Shown here piece after piece: positions 26,277-38,400 of a stretch of DNA of 64,000 nt. Every line of letters starts with the position of its first letter. Position 1 is the stretch's first letter. A program made the position numbers and the translations under genes. The DNA comes from Parus major (taxonomy: Eukaryota; Chordata; Aves; Passeriformes; Paridae), in the NCBI RefSeq assembly GCF_001522545.3, contig NC_031781.1, positions 12,467,487 to 12,531,486 of the forward strand, given 5' to 3'. Below the pieces are notes generated by a model that was given only the letters and a program-made list of their open reading frames with translations, made no database searches and was not told where the DNA came from.

Positions 26277-26729
26277 CTTCACAAGATGCAGTCAGGGCCA
26301 GTTCGTGTCTACAAACTCCCTTTGCACACTGCATGATATTTAGTACAGGAATCACAACTTTAAAATGCTATTTTCTGTCTACATTGCACATGGGCACCTG
26401 TAACAATCCACCTCTTGGAATTGCTCTGGGATGACTGAGGAAATCACCTCCTTTAAGCAAAAATCTTCAGCAGTGTCTGTATCTTCCAATACCATCAAAT
26501 ATAAACCAGCACATCACATTTGGATGGTGCTAAGGAAAGAGGGGCAGACACACATCAATGTGAAAAACAGCACAGAGGGCATTCTGGAAAGCCTAGACTG
26601 AAAAATACCCTGCTAAAAAGTCATGTAAACATAATGCACTGGGGATGCTCTTCATAGATCTGATCTGGTTTTGATTAGTTTTGTGGTATTTTGCAGGGCA
26701 GTACATTGGCATGTCATGGTAATCAAGGA

Positions 26730-27060
26730 CTGGAGGTATTATTACCTAGAGTCAGCAATAATGAGAAGAGAACCTCTAATTTCAAACTGTAAGATAACAC
26801 ATTGATTAATAACCATGGGATGATTAGTCAATCCAAGACCTTAATGCACAATGGAGAAATTTATCCATTATCTGTTCAATGTAATTCTTCTTTCCTCTTG
26901 GTGACTTTAAAAACAACCAAGGAAAATTACTGTCCCTCAGTAAAGGCTTTTGAATTTCATATGCATTTAATTAGATAACTGCCAGCCCAAGGACAGGAAC
27001 CATGACAAATAGTTGTTCTTTTAAAATTAGAAGAATAGACTGTTCAATGAACAATATTGA
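26730..27060. promoter_or_regulatory. Candidate conserved noncoding element
   Basis: A non-repetitive AT-rich block with ATTGATTAATAACC, GATTAGTCAATCC and CATATGCATTTAATTAGATAA, a dense set of homeodomain-like and POU-like cores. It has no coding potential. Conservation is inferred and no alignment was available. Confidence 0.22.
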
Positions 27061-29097
27061 TGTTCTCTTGTACCAAGTTATACAGGAGTCTGCTACTACT
27101 TCCTTTAATTTATCTAACCATTTTTAAGATTTAATGAGTTTTTTAACACAGTTTTAGTTACATATGCTAGTTGGCCATTTTTAAAAATGTTGCTAACAGC
27201 AACAGTACCTGCATAGATAAAAAACGCATACCCCACCACAGTTTTCTTGGAATTAGGGATGAAAGTACAATTTACTTAGAAAAAAGGGCATTTGGGATTA
27301 AGAGGCCATCTTTATGTTTGTAGAAAAACAACAGTTAATTCTGTTTAATCTGTTTAATTGCTACAATAGCCATAATAATAAAGATTAGCTGGCTGTGAAA
27401 CACTTAACTATAAAACAAAAGAGGACTTTTTTTTTTCCATTGCTGGTGCTGGGTGTTGTTTTCTGCTTTTGGCAGATGAGTGTAAAATGGAGGAAATGTT
27501 CTTTTTGTGATCTTGTTGTTTGGGTTTTGGTTTTGATTTTTTTGTGAGGCTTTTATTCTTTTAAAAATCTTGCAGCAACAGTATGCTGTCCTTCTTCCCT
27601 ACTACACACACACACAGTCTAAAGGCTGTCCAGCAGATGAAGTACTGTTTATTTATTTCTAGGAGCACCCCTCTTCTGTTCCACAGGGAGTTACGACTTG
27701 CCTGTCCTGAATTTGGTACCAGAGCATTTGAGATTTAAAAGGCCAATGACAAGAATAAGAGAAAAAGACCTGCAACACCCTCCTGAACTGCCCCTTCCCA
27801 GCACTCCCAACTGCAGAGACAGGATTCCAGCTCCACTTTTGCTGTGAACTTACAAAACCTTCTTTATGGCCAGAAGAAGCACAAAAGCCATGTCTGTGCT
27901 ACGTGCTGCCTTCCCCATCAGCCTGGCTTTAACTCAGAGCTGCTCTACCTGCCAGACCTTGTGACCAGCCTGTGCCCAGCTGGGCTCCCATGGAGGGGCA
28001 CTGACCATCCCCACAATTGGATTTGACCCCAGGCTTCCCCAGAGCTCCAGGCACAGCCTTTCTGCCTCCAGGAGTTTAATTTCATTCGGTAATCACCTAT
28101 CAGACACATTTGCCCCAAAGGAAATCCTTCATTAAATGTCAGACCTGTAATAATTTGTTCCTAAAAGGGTTAAGCTCACAGAACACTTTACTTGGCAAGT
28201 AAAACAGTGTGCTCTCTGAACATGACACCCAGATACCCAGTGAAAAAATATTTCCCCATCTTTATACCATTTTGATAATTCACTGTGTGTATTACACACA
28301 ATCAAGACACACAGGTTTCAGAGGGATTCTGAGCACATCGCTCAGACTGACAGAGCAAGTATTCCAGACAATTGGCTCCCCGAGGGTCAAGACAGTGATG
28401 CTCAATCAGGATTCAAACGGGTCATAAACCCTTCATGGATCTCGCTCAAGTGGGTGGTGATGTCTCCCTGGGGCAGCTCATCCTTTTCTGCTACAGTAAA
28501 GCACTTGTCATTACAGACAAACTGCCCGTCAGTCTCAGGCACTCATTTAATCGAGACTTAGTGAGAACAGCAAATATTATCAGTGCCACAAAAGCCCTAA
28601 AGAGACAAATATATTAATCATAACTGCCATGATGGTAATTTAAGACACTCTCAAAACTCTGCTGGTGGTCCTTATACTGTGACTGCTTTTTAATGTAGAC
28701 TCAGATTTCCAAAACTGGGTGCTGAAATCAGGCACTGCCATGTGGGTCTAAGCTCAAGACAAATGCACTGAGAACAAAGGGGTCCCAGACTACCCCTGAG
28801 CACAGAAACTGGGAGTGTGGCAGAGAACTCCTGAATGTTACAAATCTTTCATTCAAAACCCAGGTCAGGGTTTCATGCCCATATTTTAAGCACACAAAAA
28901 GGAAACTGCTCTTCAAACAACTCAAAATGCTCAGAATAGCCAAAAATATTTGCTTTTGCAACAGTTCAGATAACCTGGCACATAATCAAGGCAGCTACAA
29001 TAAACTACAAGCGTGAAATGAAAACCCAACACAATCCTGGCAGCTTGGGACACAATGCTTTTATTGCACTGTTTTCATATCTAATTATGCTCCTATG

Positions 29098-29101
29098 AAA
29101 A

Positions 29102-29132
<31 letters not shown>

Positions 29133-29143
29133 AAGAAAAAAAA
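29098..29143. repeat. Poly(A) plus (GA)n microsatellite
   Basis: Thirteen A residues are followed by eleven GA units and an A-rich tail. It yields a spurious Lys/Arg/Glu open frame. All-purine tracts of this kind can form triplex (H-DNA) structures. Confidence 0.9.
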
Positions 29144-29599
29144 CCACAACCCACTATTATATACTAGAAAAATGTTGTGATAATCCAACACTAGGCTTGA
29201 CTGGCTCAATAAAACCTTCCACAAAAGGTTTGTTCACTTCCTCTACACCATCCTACAACCACACCATTCCACACTCATACAGTCCCAAAGTGAATCTAGC
29301 TCAGAATCTCTTCACTGCTATAAATAGCCAAAGCTTTTATGTTCAGCTCATGTTTTGGAGTAAGGCTGAACACATGATGATTCATTTCTTGGGTTGCTGT
29401 AACATGCAGAATGAACTCCTCACTCATTCAGCTGCACATACACAGGTACACATTTGAGACCGGATCTTTTTTTACCCTCAGCAAAGGAGTCAGCCAGTGT
29501 AACAGTGATGTCATGTTCCCAGGAGGACAAAAAAACCCCAGTGATATAAATCAAGTGTTGTTCTGCTACAACATAAAAAAAACTTACTGAAAAAGAAAA

Positions 29600-29950
29600 A
29601 AAACAAACCAAAGCGGTTTCCAGCTTGGCCTTTCCAGCTGGTTCTGATCCCTACACGATCCCTATCTCTGCTCTGCCTTGCAACAGCACTTCCCTCACTA
29701 TCTGAGAGTTTTCTCTTGGCTTCCTGGGGAATTCCAGTGCAGACTGGAATACACAGACCAGGTACACACCGGTGCAATAAACCAGAGGCTCAGCCTCTGC
29801 ATCTCTGGGATGCCCAGTTCACTCGCACAGCCCCCGACCCTTGGCAGAGCCCGGCTCTCATGGAGCACCCCTGGCTCCAGATGTGTTTCCCACAGAAAAC
29901 CATTCCTGCCTGGCCCTCCTGAGGGATGCCTGACAGTCCCATGAGCCCAA
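29600..29950. other. CpG-richer, GC-rich patch of unknown origin
   Basis: At least six CpG dinucleotides occur here in a background that is otherwise CpG-poor. AATAAA at 29776-29781 is followed directly by a 17-base odd palindrome (29783-29799, CAGAGGCT and AGCCTCTG arms). A polyadenylation signal next to a short stem is a layout found in retroviral LTRs, so an unrecognised LTR fragment is one explanation. A regulatory CpG patch or chance is another. I could not define TG...CA ends or a target-site duplication. Confidence 0.25.
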
Positions 29951-32900
29951 AACTGCTTTCACATCAGAGAGCTGTGTTTAGCACCCACCAGTCCCTTTCA
30001 CACACACACACATCCCTTACAGGTTTCATCTTTTGTGTTTGGAAACAGGGAAGTTATTCCTATCACATCTCTTCCAAACCAGATTTCTCTCACAATGCAT
30101 ATTTATCAAACAATTCAGGAATATAAAAAATAAATTTCTACATAGCAGGTGGATAAAATATATTCTATTGATGTAAAACTCTTTTATGTTGAAAATCTTG
30201 TGACTATATTCCAAAATATTAAAGCATAAATCATAGTATTTAGCAAGATAAACCAAAGCAGAAGCTGTATTTCAATAATGGGGGTTTACAAGATCCTTGT
30301 GCTGTTTTCAGCACTAATACAGCAGCACAATAAAGAGAAATGAGGCTCCCATGGCCATGGCTGTTATTATATTAGGTTCTTTATCCAAAACTTCTTGACA
30401 CTTTTCTTCAAAAACTTTGAACCTGATCAATACCCATAACTAAATAGGTCTGGAAATCAATCTGTGTTTTCAATCCCCCATATTTTATGAAAAAGAAATA
30501 AACCACTGCATGTGAAACAAGAAACACATAACCCCAAAGCAATCTGAAACCTTTTTACAATACTCAAGACAGATTAGCTTGAACAGATTCAGTGACCTTA
30601 TTTAATAATAGATAATAATGTTATATACATAGTGACCACACCAGAGAGCTTTGAAAATAATATACAGTTAATCATACACAACTAAAATTTTTATAAGCAT
30701 TGAAAAAAAATTATAATATGGGACATTAAAGTCTTGTCCAGCCAAGTATACAAACTTTGGATTGACTTACATCATATTTGAGTAACCTGACTTACTGAAA
30801 AGCAACTTCTTATAAGAATAAATCTGAGCATACAATTCTCTTTGATTCTAATCTGGAGCTTCAATTCTTAAACCAGTACAGGGAGGAGTAGAAAGATGAT
30901 TCTTAAAAAATATATCTTCACTAAAATGCAGAAGAAATTAAAAGCAATCAATCAAAAAAGCACTCAGATTTGAAGAGCTGTAATTGTCCAGTGATAGGAA
31001 CCCCAGAAATGTTGCAAAAGTTTAAGATGGCCAAGAATCAGTCAGGTATAATTTGGGCTCCCTTTTGGTAGAGGGATAAACTGGATAAACTCTCAAGGTC
31101 TCTTTGCAGCCTACAAATTTTGTGGAGTGATTTGGGATCTATAAAGACAAAATCCATCATATTAACATAAAAGGGCAAAATTCTGTTCTTTCTTTAGTTG
31201 TGCAAGGCCCCAAACACAGAGGGAGAGAAGAGCTTTCACTTCAAAAGCATTAAAGGCTTTAGTGCAAAGCCCAGTGCCAGGATGAAAGGGAGGCCTGGGG
31301 TCCTGGATGGGAAGGGGGAGAAGGAAGCTCATCCCTGCTGCTGCCAAGCAGGAAACAAGGAGGGACAAAGGGACATCCTTACTCCTGCTTCGTGCCATGG
31401 GAAGTGCAGTCACCAATATTCTCGCAGATAAAAGAAAAAGCAACTCTCCAGCTGGATCCATGCTGGCTAAACACATCAGTGAACAACTGGGAAGGTGGAA
31501 AGCATGGGATCATCTTTAATACTCCTGGAAAATTCTAGAAGAATTCTGTATGTGAAACCACAGCCAGAAAACACAGTAGTAGGGATCACCTCATTTTAAA
31601 ATGACAAAGACTTTTTCTACCCTGGGTTTTTCCTGATGCCTATTGTTCATGGTATGAAACAATAACACTGAGACTTTATTTTCCATGTATTTAAATTCCC
31701 ATGTCTTGAAAATAAAGGAACAAAATATCCTTGCTTGAGATTTAATGAAAAACTAAGAATGAGCATGCACTTCATTGTGTCAGCAGAATAGTATTTAGTA
31801 AATTTATAATTGCAACGGAAAAACATTCTATTTACAAGTGTCTTTTCAGAAACAAGTTGAACTTCTCTTGATTAATTATAATATTTTAGATTGATCCACA
31901 CACATTGCTGTATTGCAAAACACAAGAAATAAGAATGCCTTAAAACACGAGCAATAAAATTAATTCAGGAATGAGGCAGCTGTTCAAAACTATCCATTTA
32001 TTTAAACATGAGGCCTGTTACCTTGGTGTCTCTACTGTAACTCAACACCTTTAATACACATTTTGCTTGGGATCAGCTCCTTCAGACTAGTTTTTGGCAT
32101 TCACAGCAATAGTCCTGTGCTACAGGAAGGCCTGGCACAGTGCAGCCCATTTAGGTGGCAGCCAATTCATTCCCTTCTCCAACAAGTGGAGATGACAATT
32201 AGTGACAAACACAACCACAGCATTTCCATTGTTGGACCTGAGCAGCTCCTGTCAGAGCAGTTGCACAGGTTCATATGACTTCAGGTGTCTTCAATTACAA
32301 CTCTTACAAAAATGGGTAAGAAGGGCACTGAAAAATGCCATGAAAAGGCAAATTAATTAATGAAAACAACACAATAGGGGTGAACACTGCTAATAAGGGC
32401 TGCTTAAACAGATCAGAATTCATTCTGATGGACTTTCCTTCTCTTTCAAACCATTTCCTTTTGTATCTATTGTGTTTCTGAGGGTGAACTAGACATGGTG
32501 AAAAAAACCCACCAATGCAACATCAGCAATTAACTCTAGAGTCAGACACACTTTGGAAATTGCCAAGGGCAGAGGAAGAGGAGACAGTTGCATTTGCAAA
32601 CAGCCTTTCACTATAATCTCAAAGCCACCATGGCAACTGAACCTCATTTTTTCAGTAGTGCAGAGTACTTTTTATCTTTACAAGATACAAAGAAACACTC
32701 AATCACTAAAACAAAAGAGCCATCTCTGTGAACTGGACTTCTCAAATGCAACATTTGAGCAAATACATTTGTCTTCAGTATTATGGACATATTCAAGATT
32801 TCTTCTATTTTGGATCATAAACACTTTTTCCTTTTTGCCTGTACTGTGGGGAACTGAGGGTCACTGACAGTCTTGTGACTTGCAGGTTATATTTTCTGCT

Positions 32901-34752
32901 ATTATCCTTTTATTTGCTACCTGTATGAAAACTAAAATTGAGCAGTCATTGCTACTTCATTGAATGAACCCTGGCTATGAGTGCCTGGAAAGTTCTACTA
33001 ATGTCAGGAAAGGTGAATTTTCTATAGGATTTTTCCTGAAGAGGCTAACTAGAACAATAACATATGCTGGAGCACGTCCATGTAAATCCTGAATTTTTCT
33101 ATTTGAATTAAGCTTACTGTACTCTTCTTTGGCATGAAATATTCATGGCAAAAAAGAGAAACCTCTTTAGTGTGGGGTTAATCTTTTAAATACTGTGAAG
33201 AGTTTTAAAATGTCATGGCAATGTAAAAGCAAGCAATATAAATATTATGAGTTCTCCTAAGTCAAATCTTTGGATTTTCTGATAGCAACAGATTACATTC
33301 AATATCATTTACACATTAAGGTTTATGCTTCAGGTAAATTCTACAGGTCTTTCTAAGCACAGAATTAGTGTGCTACTTCTTCTATTACAGAACCTCATCC
33401 TCCACAAGATCTTCAGTTTCCTGTAGGAACTGCACGTGGAGAACAGCCAAGGAAAAGGGACCAGACACAGCACATGGAACTGAACTCCCCAGCTTCCTTT
33501 CCTGGCATAGAATCATCTGTAACAAGGAGGAGTTTCAGCTCAGCATGGGGCCACTCACATTCCAATTCATGAGTTCAAAATGAGATAATTCAATCTCAGA
33601 AAGAGAAACATTTCCTTCTAGAGCTCACAAAATCCATTTATTTGGAAGATTAAACCTCTGTCATTTGACAAAGCAACAGGAGGAGGAGCTCCCTATAACT
33701 TGCATCACTGCAGATCATTTTGCATTCACACTCTACCCCCTCCTTATCCTTCCTCATGTTGCTGGACAGGACAGGACAAAATTATGTGGTAATGGGTTGT
33801 CCATTAACCTATAAAAAAGAGAGAAGACTGGATGAATTAAAAACTTCTTTTTCCCAGGTTGAACCCTGCCTCTGGCTGCAAGAAGATAAAAAGTCCAGTT
33901 ATCAAACTGTCCAGTTACCAAAGATAGAAATAATGGGCACCCCAGCTCCTCAGCAGTGACATCATGTGCTCATTTATAGCCTGCATTGATCTGCCTCTCC
34001 TCACTTGCTGAAAAGCCATGATAAGGTACAGAGGAGCAAAGAGAAATCCAGATTTTGTAATCAAAATGTTTTGTACTTCAAATTAATATTTTCATATTTG
34101 CTGTAATTTAAAGATGTTCAAATCAGTACACATTACCAAGCTGAACTGGTTATGCATAATTTTAATGCTTGCAATTTGTCACTTGCCTTCCTGACAATAA
34201 TGTTATGTTGTTTCTAAACACTGATCATAGCGACTTTCTCACTTTATGGGTCCTGCAAATTGCTTTGTTTCACACAGCCATACTCTGTTATGTTTCAATT
34301 ACAGTCACATTTTATAACTGACATTCTTAAAAGTATTATATGTTAATATATTAATTTAAGGAATGTCAGATGAAGTGTGCAGACTTGGCACAGAACATAT
34401 TCTGACAGACCTGACAAAAAACATGAAAAATGTGTGCTTTCTATCATAATGATTATTTTTCAGATAACACCAGCTGTGCAACTATTAAACCAAGTGACTG
34501 CTTTTCCACATAACACCAAGTACCAGCATTCAATCATGAAAGAAATATAAATCTCCCTGGGCTTTTTCCACATGCTTTAAATCAGCAGCAATCTGTGCAT
34601 TTGTATCTGCACTAAAAACATGGTAAAAATCAGGGATGTCTTCCAGCTGAAAACTCTTTGGTATTTTATTGATAGAGACTACGATTGGGATATGTAGTGT
34701 TATGTTTATAGGGATGTAGTTCAGTTTTAATCTAAGTTCCAAGTTAAAAATG

Positions 34753-34767
34753 ACACACACACACACA
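34753..34767. repeat. Short (AC)n run
   Basis: About seven AC units, a simple dinucleotide repeat. Confidence 0.8.
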
Positions 34768-34960
34768 AAATAACCAATTAACCAAATAACTTGAGCAAGT
34801 ACAGGAATGATCAATTCTTTTATTTCATCCTTCCCATTATTTTATTATGGAAGCCTTGGATTCTTCATGAATATCAGCTTAAAACAGTTAAATCAAATAC
34901 ATGATGAAAGGTATCATGTCCCTTATGAAACTCCAAGCTTTTAAAAGAGTATTTCTTTCT

Positions 34961-35480
34961 CCCTCTCTACTCTGCTCCCAGAAGATCCCAGCTGGAGCAC
35001 CCCAGCTCTGGGACCCCCAAGATAAGGACAGGGAGCTGTTGGAGTGAGTCCAGAGGAGGCTGGAGCACCTCTGCTCTGGACTTGGAGAGCTGGGCTTGTT
35101 CAGCCTGGAGAAAAGACCTGGGGAGACCTTTCAGCACCTTATAGTTCTTGAAGGGGGCCACAAGAGAGCTGGAGAGGGACTTTTTACCTGGGCATGGAGT
35201 CACAGGACAAGAGCTAATGGCTTTAAATTGAAAGAGGGTGGATTTACATTATATAGGAAGAAGAAATCCTTTCCTTGAGGGTGGGGAGGCCCTGGCACAG
35301 ATGGCCCACACAAGCTGTAGATGCCCCATCCCTGGAAGTGTTCAAGGCCAGGTTGGATGGGGCTTGGAGCAGCCTGGTCTAATGGGAGGTGTTCCTGCCC
35401 ATGGCACAGGGTTGGGATTGGATGATCTTTAAAGGTCCCTTCCAAGCCAAATGGTTTGAAATTCTGTGATTCTATGATTC
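34961..35480 (+). mobile_element. CR1 LINE, 5'-truncated, intact 3' end
   Basis: This is a plus-strand CR1 copy of about 520 bp. It starts in the terminal part of ORF2 (CTCTACTCTGCTC block) and passes the conserved LFSLEKR-type peptide near 35096. It continues through the 3' UTR (GGAAGTGTTCAAGGCCAGG at about 35334) and ends with ATTCTGTGATTCTATGATTC. The reading frame is broken and bases are missing after about 35060, where the usual spacer between the GAGTCCAGAGGAGG and GGCTGGAGCACCTC blocks is absent. 5' truncation by incomplete reverse transcription is normal for CR1. The complete octamer tail indicates that the insertion itself, not a later deletion, defines the 3' boundary. Confidence 0.93.
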
Positions 35481-38400
35481 AGCTATTCTTGGGTATTACA
35501 AGATTCTGCACATTCAAGAATTGCCTTTCTTGACAGCTTTGCAATTGGATAATGCAATCCTACATTACATGTTGTGAGACAAGAACAGTCTTCTGCCTAA
35601 TTTCTGCCTTCCTCTGTGGAGTTCAGATGGGCTTATTAAACACCTCTAATACTCTTTTCTGTTCATTTCAGTCTCAGAATCACACATCATTGCTGTATCT
35701 CAGATCCTGAGGAAATGAAAAGGAAACACAGTCATTTTTCTGGGTACACTATTTTAGATGTGGTGAGCTATGAATGCTCCAGGGCAACGGCCTTTGGAAA
35801 TTATGATGTTTTGAACTGGTCTGTGACCCCATAATGTGATAAATGGAATAGTTTAAAAATGTAATAATTACATTGAAATATCTGATTCAGACTATGACAC
35901 CAATTCTGGGGTTAAAACATGCATAAAATTCTCTATGTAGAAAGGTTATAAAGTAGGGAAAAAAGAAAGCATAGGTTCAGCTTGATACTGCATGTACATG
36001 TAAGGCAAATAACTCTGGCTTATGAGGAATATGGTTCATAAAATATTTGATCACACTGACTGATAAGGAGTTGCTTAGGGCCAGGAGGAAGAGTAAGTAA
36101 TCTACTTACATATCTGATACCTCTGACAAGAAAATCAGAAAATCTCAGTCAGTATAAACTTTGCAAAAATGTTAAAGCAAATGCTCTATTGAATAATCAT
36201 ATTTAGACAGAAAATTGAATCAAGATGTGTTTAAAGCCAGTGGGTTCCAATGTCCCTATCCTTTAATTAGAGAGAACACAATTCTTGTAACCTTCCTGTC
36301 AGGCACTCAAGACCCCAAATTTCAAGTCCTACTAGGTCTGCGGCTCGATCTGCAATTTCTAACCTCCCAGACTCCACACCATTTCTCCACAGATCCTTAT
36401 CATGCTCTTTTCTGTCTTTAGGACTCACCATAAGAGCAAAAATCCTAACAGAATTAAATTTCAAAAACAACAAACAAAACCAACACATTAAAAACCACCT
36501 ATCTGAACCCTACGCATCAATTCTTTGCTTCTTAAGAGCAGTAAATCACATGAACAGCTGAAATTATCTGCACTGTGTTGCCAGACAGATATGTCCAGAA
36601 AGACCTTGAGATCTTTGCTTTCATCCACCTGGTAACTTATCTAAAATGGAGAGATGTTCTATATTCTCATCTTTTTATTATCCATTATTGTTCTTAACTT
36701 CATCAGATTGCCACTCTTGGATGTCTAAGAACAGGGACTTCCCTGTCATTAGTGGAGTTTCTCCTAACTAAAAAATAAATTTAAAAAATGGTAGAGCAGT
36801 GCACTGCCAATCAGTCACAACCATGATCTAAACAGCTGGATTATGCTCCTTAGGGTGATTCCTCATGCAAATATTTTTAATTTCAGTTCAAGCATGGCTA
36901 TTTCAAAATCTTTTGATTTTGACTTACTGGACTTAGAAACATCCCTCTTAAGCAGCTGTGGTTGCACAAACACAACATAATGCTGAATTGTTTACTTGCT
37001 CATCAGTGAATCTGTTAAAGAATATATTAGTATCTAAAATTACAAAATTGAGTGAGTCTTCTTGGAAGTGTCAGAGATGCTCAGAATCTTTAGCCATCTC
37101 TGTTTGGCCAAGAAAAGAAATGGAGAGCAGCCCCTAGCAGGCTAAGCTGAGCTGCTGTTGTGTTCCCAGCCTGTTGATCCTACCTGTCAGGTCTTGTCAA
37201 AGGACAGCTCGAGGGAATTGCTTGTGCTGGATGTGCTGAGCAATGTTGTTCAGCCCCTGCCACACGTTTTGCACATACAGAGAAAACACATCTAATGCCA
37301 GTATCACCTGCACACAGGAGGTGCTAAAGGCTAAAGTCACAAAGCTGCCAAAGGAAACTCATGGCTGCTGTCAGGGAGCAGCCCAGCAGTCAGTGGTTCC
37401 CTGGCAGAGGGCAGCTCTGAGCTCTGCCCTGGAGCCTCCTCACTCTGTGGAAGCAGCTGAAAATTCAGTGGAAACAGCAACCAGGAACCAAGCACATCTT
37501 CAGCCAAATGAATCAAGTTCAACCAAATGTCCCTTCTAATTCTCTTGATTTGCATGCAAATCAAAGAAATTCGCTGTTATTCGGAGAATAATTTTCTTTT
37601 CACTTAAGCCATGAAGGTCTTAAGGCTGACCTTTAACCTTGAAAAAATCTGTTGACCCTTAGATCTTTTGCTCTCACAGTCATTCAAGAACTTTGCCCTT
37701 TCAGATGGGATGATTTTCAGAGCAGGAGATAATCTCCTTCCAGATACTTAAATGTGGTGAAATTCAAATACTTGGTTTGGACCATTACATCTCATCATGG
37801 TAAAAATGACAATATACATTTCCACGGTTAGTTTTTTTAACATCCATTTTTAAAGAGGATGCAGAGAAACTAAGTCCAAATTGGAGAAAAAATAGAAAAG
37901 CAGTATATTATACAGCTCCCTAATCCATGGTGTAGAACAATAAACATCTACAACTTGTGGGTGCACACACAGGCTTGTCTGGTTCATATATGCACATTTC
38001 CATTTCTCTTTAACAGTAATAATGGGCTTTATTGAGGTATAGAATTGCCATGGACAGATTAGAGAAAGAGACAGCTAAGCCTTTAGCAGCAGGTGGCATG
38101 CTAAAGGAGAGCAAAGTGCTTCTTGTTGCCAAATAAACACAGCAGCCATTATGCACTCAGCAGCCTCACCTGCAGCCGTGGGAGTCAGGTTGCTGGTTTA
38201 TCAGAGTATTAAGTGATAGAGAGGCTGTTAGCCAGAACTTCTTTATCTGCTCTCATTCTGAATCCTGTCACGCTATCTTTCAAATTTATCTAAACTACCA
38301 TGACAAACAAGCAGACAAGCTCTCAGTTTTCACTGGTACCTCCAGGAGCTTAATCCAGAGCTTTGCAGTGTTTTTGCCTGACACAAGATAAGGAGTTTGT

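Larger units (their letters stand above)
22942..34960. other. Mostly unique noncoding DNA
   Basis: No gene is seen. The block contains a possible CR1 tail at 23175-23216, a TA/GATACA microsatellite at 26231-26276, a candidate conserved block at 26730-27060, a poly(A)/GA tract at 29098-29143, a CpG-richer patch at 29600-29950 and an (AC)n run at 34753-34767. Confidence 0.65.

Noticed and set aside
29865..29885. Third, inverted copy of the CTGGAGCCAG repeat
   Set aside because: About 15 bases match (CATCTGGAGCCAGGG on the minus strand), but the flanking blocks of the repeat pair are absent.
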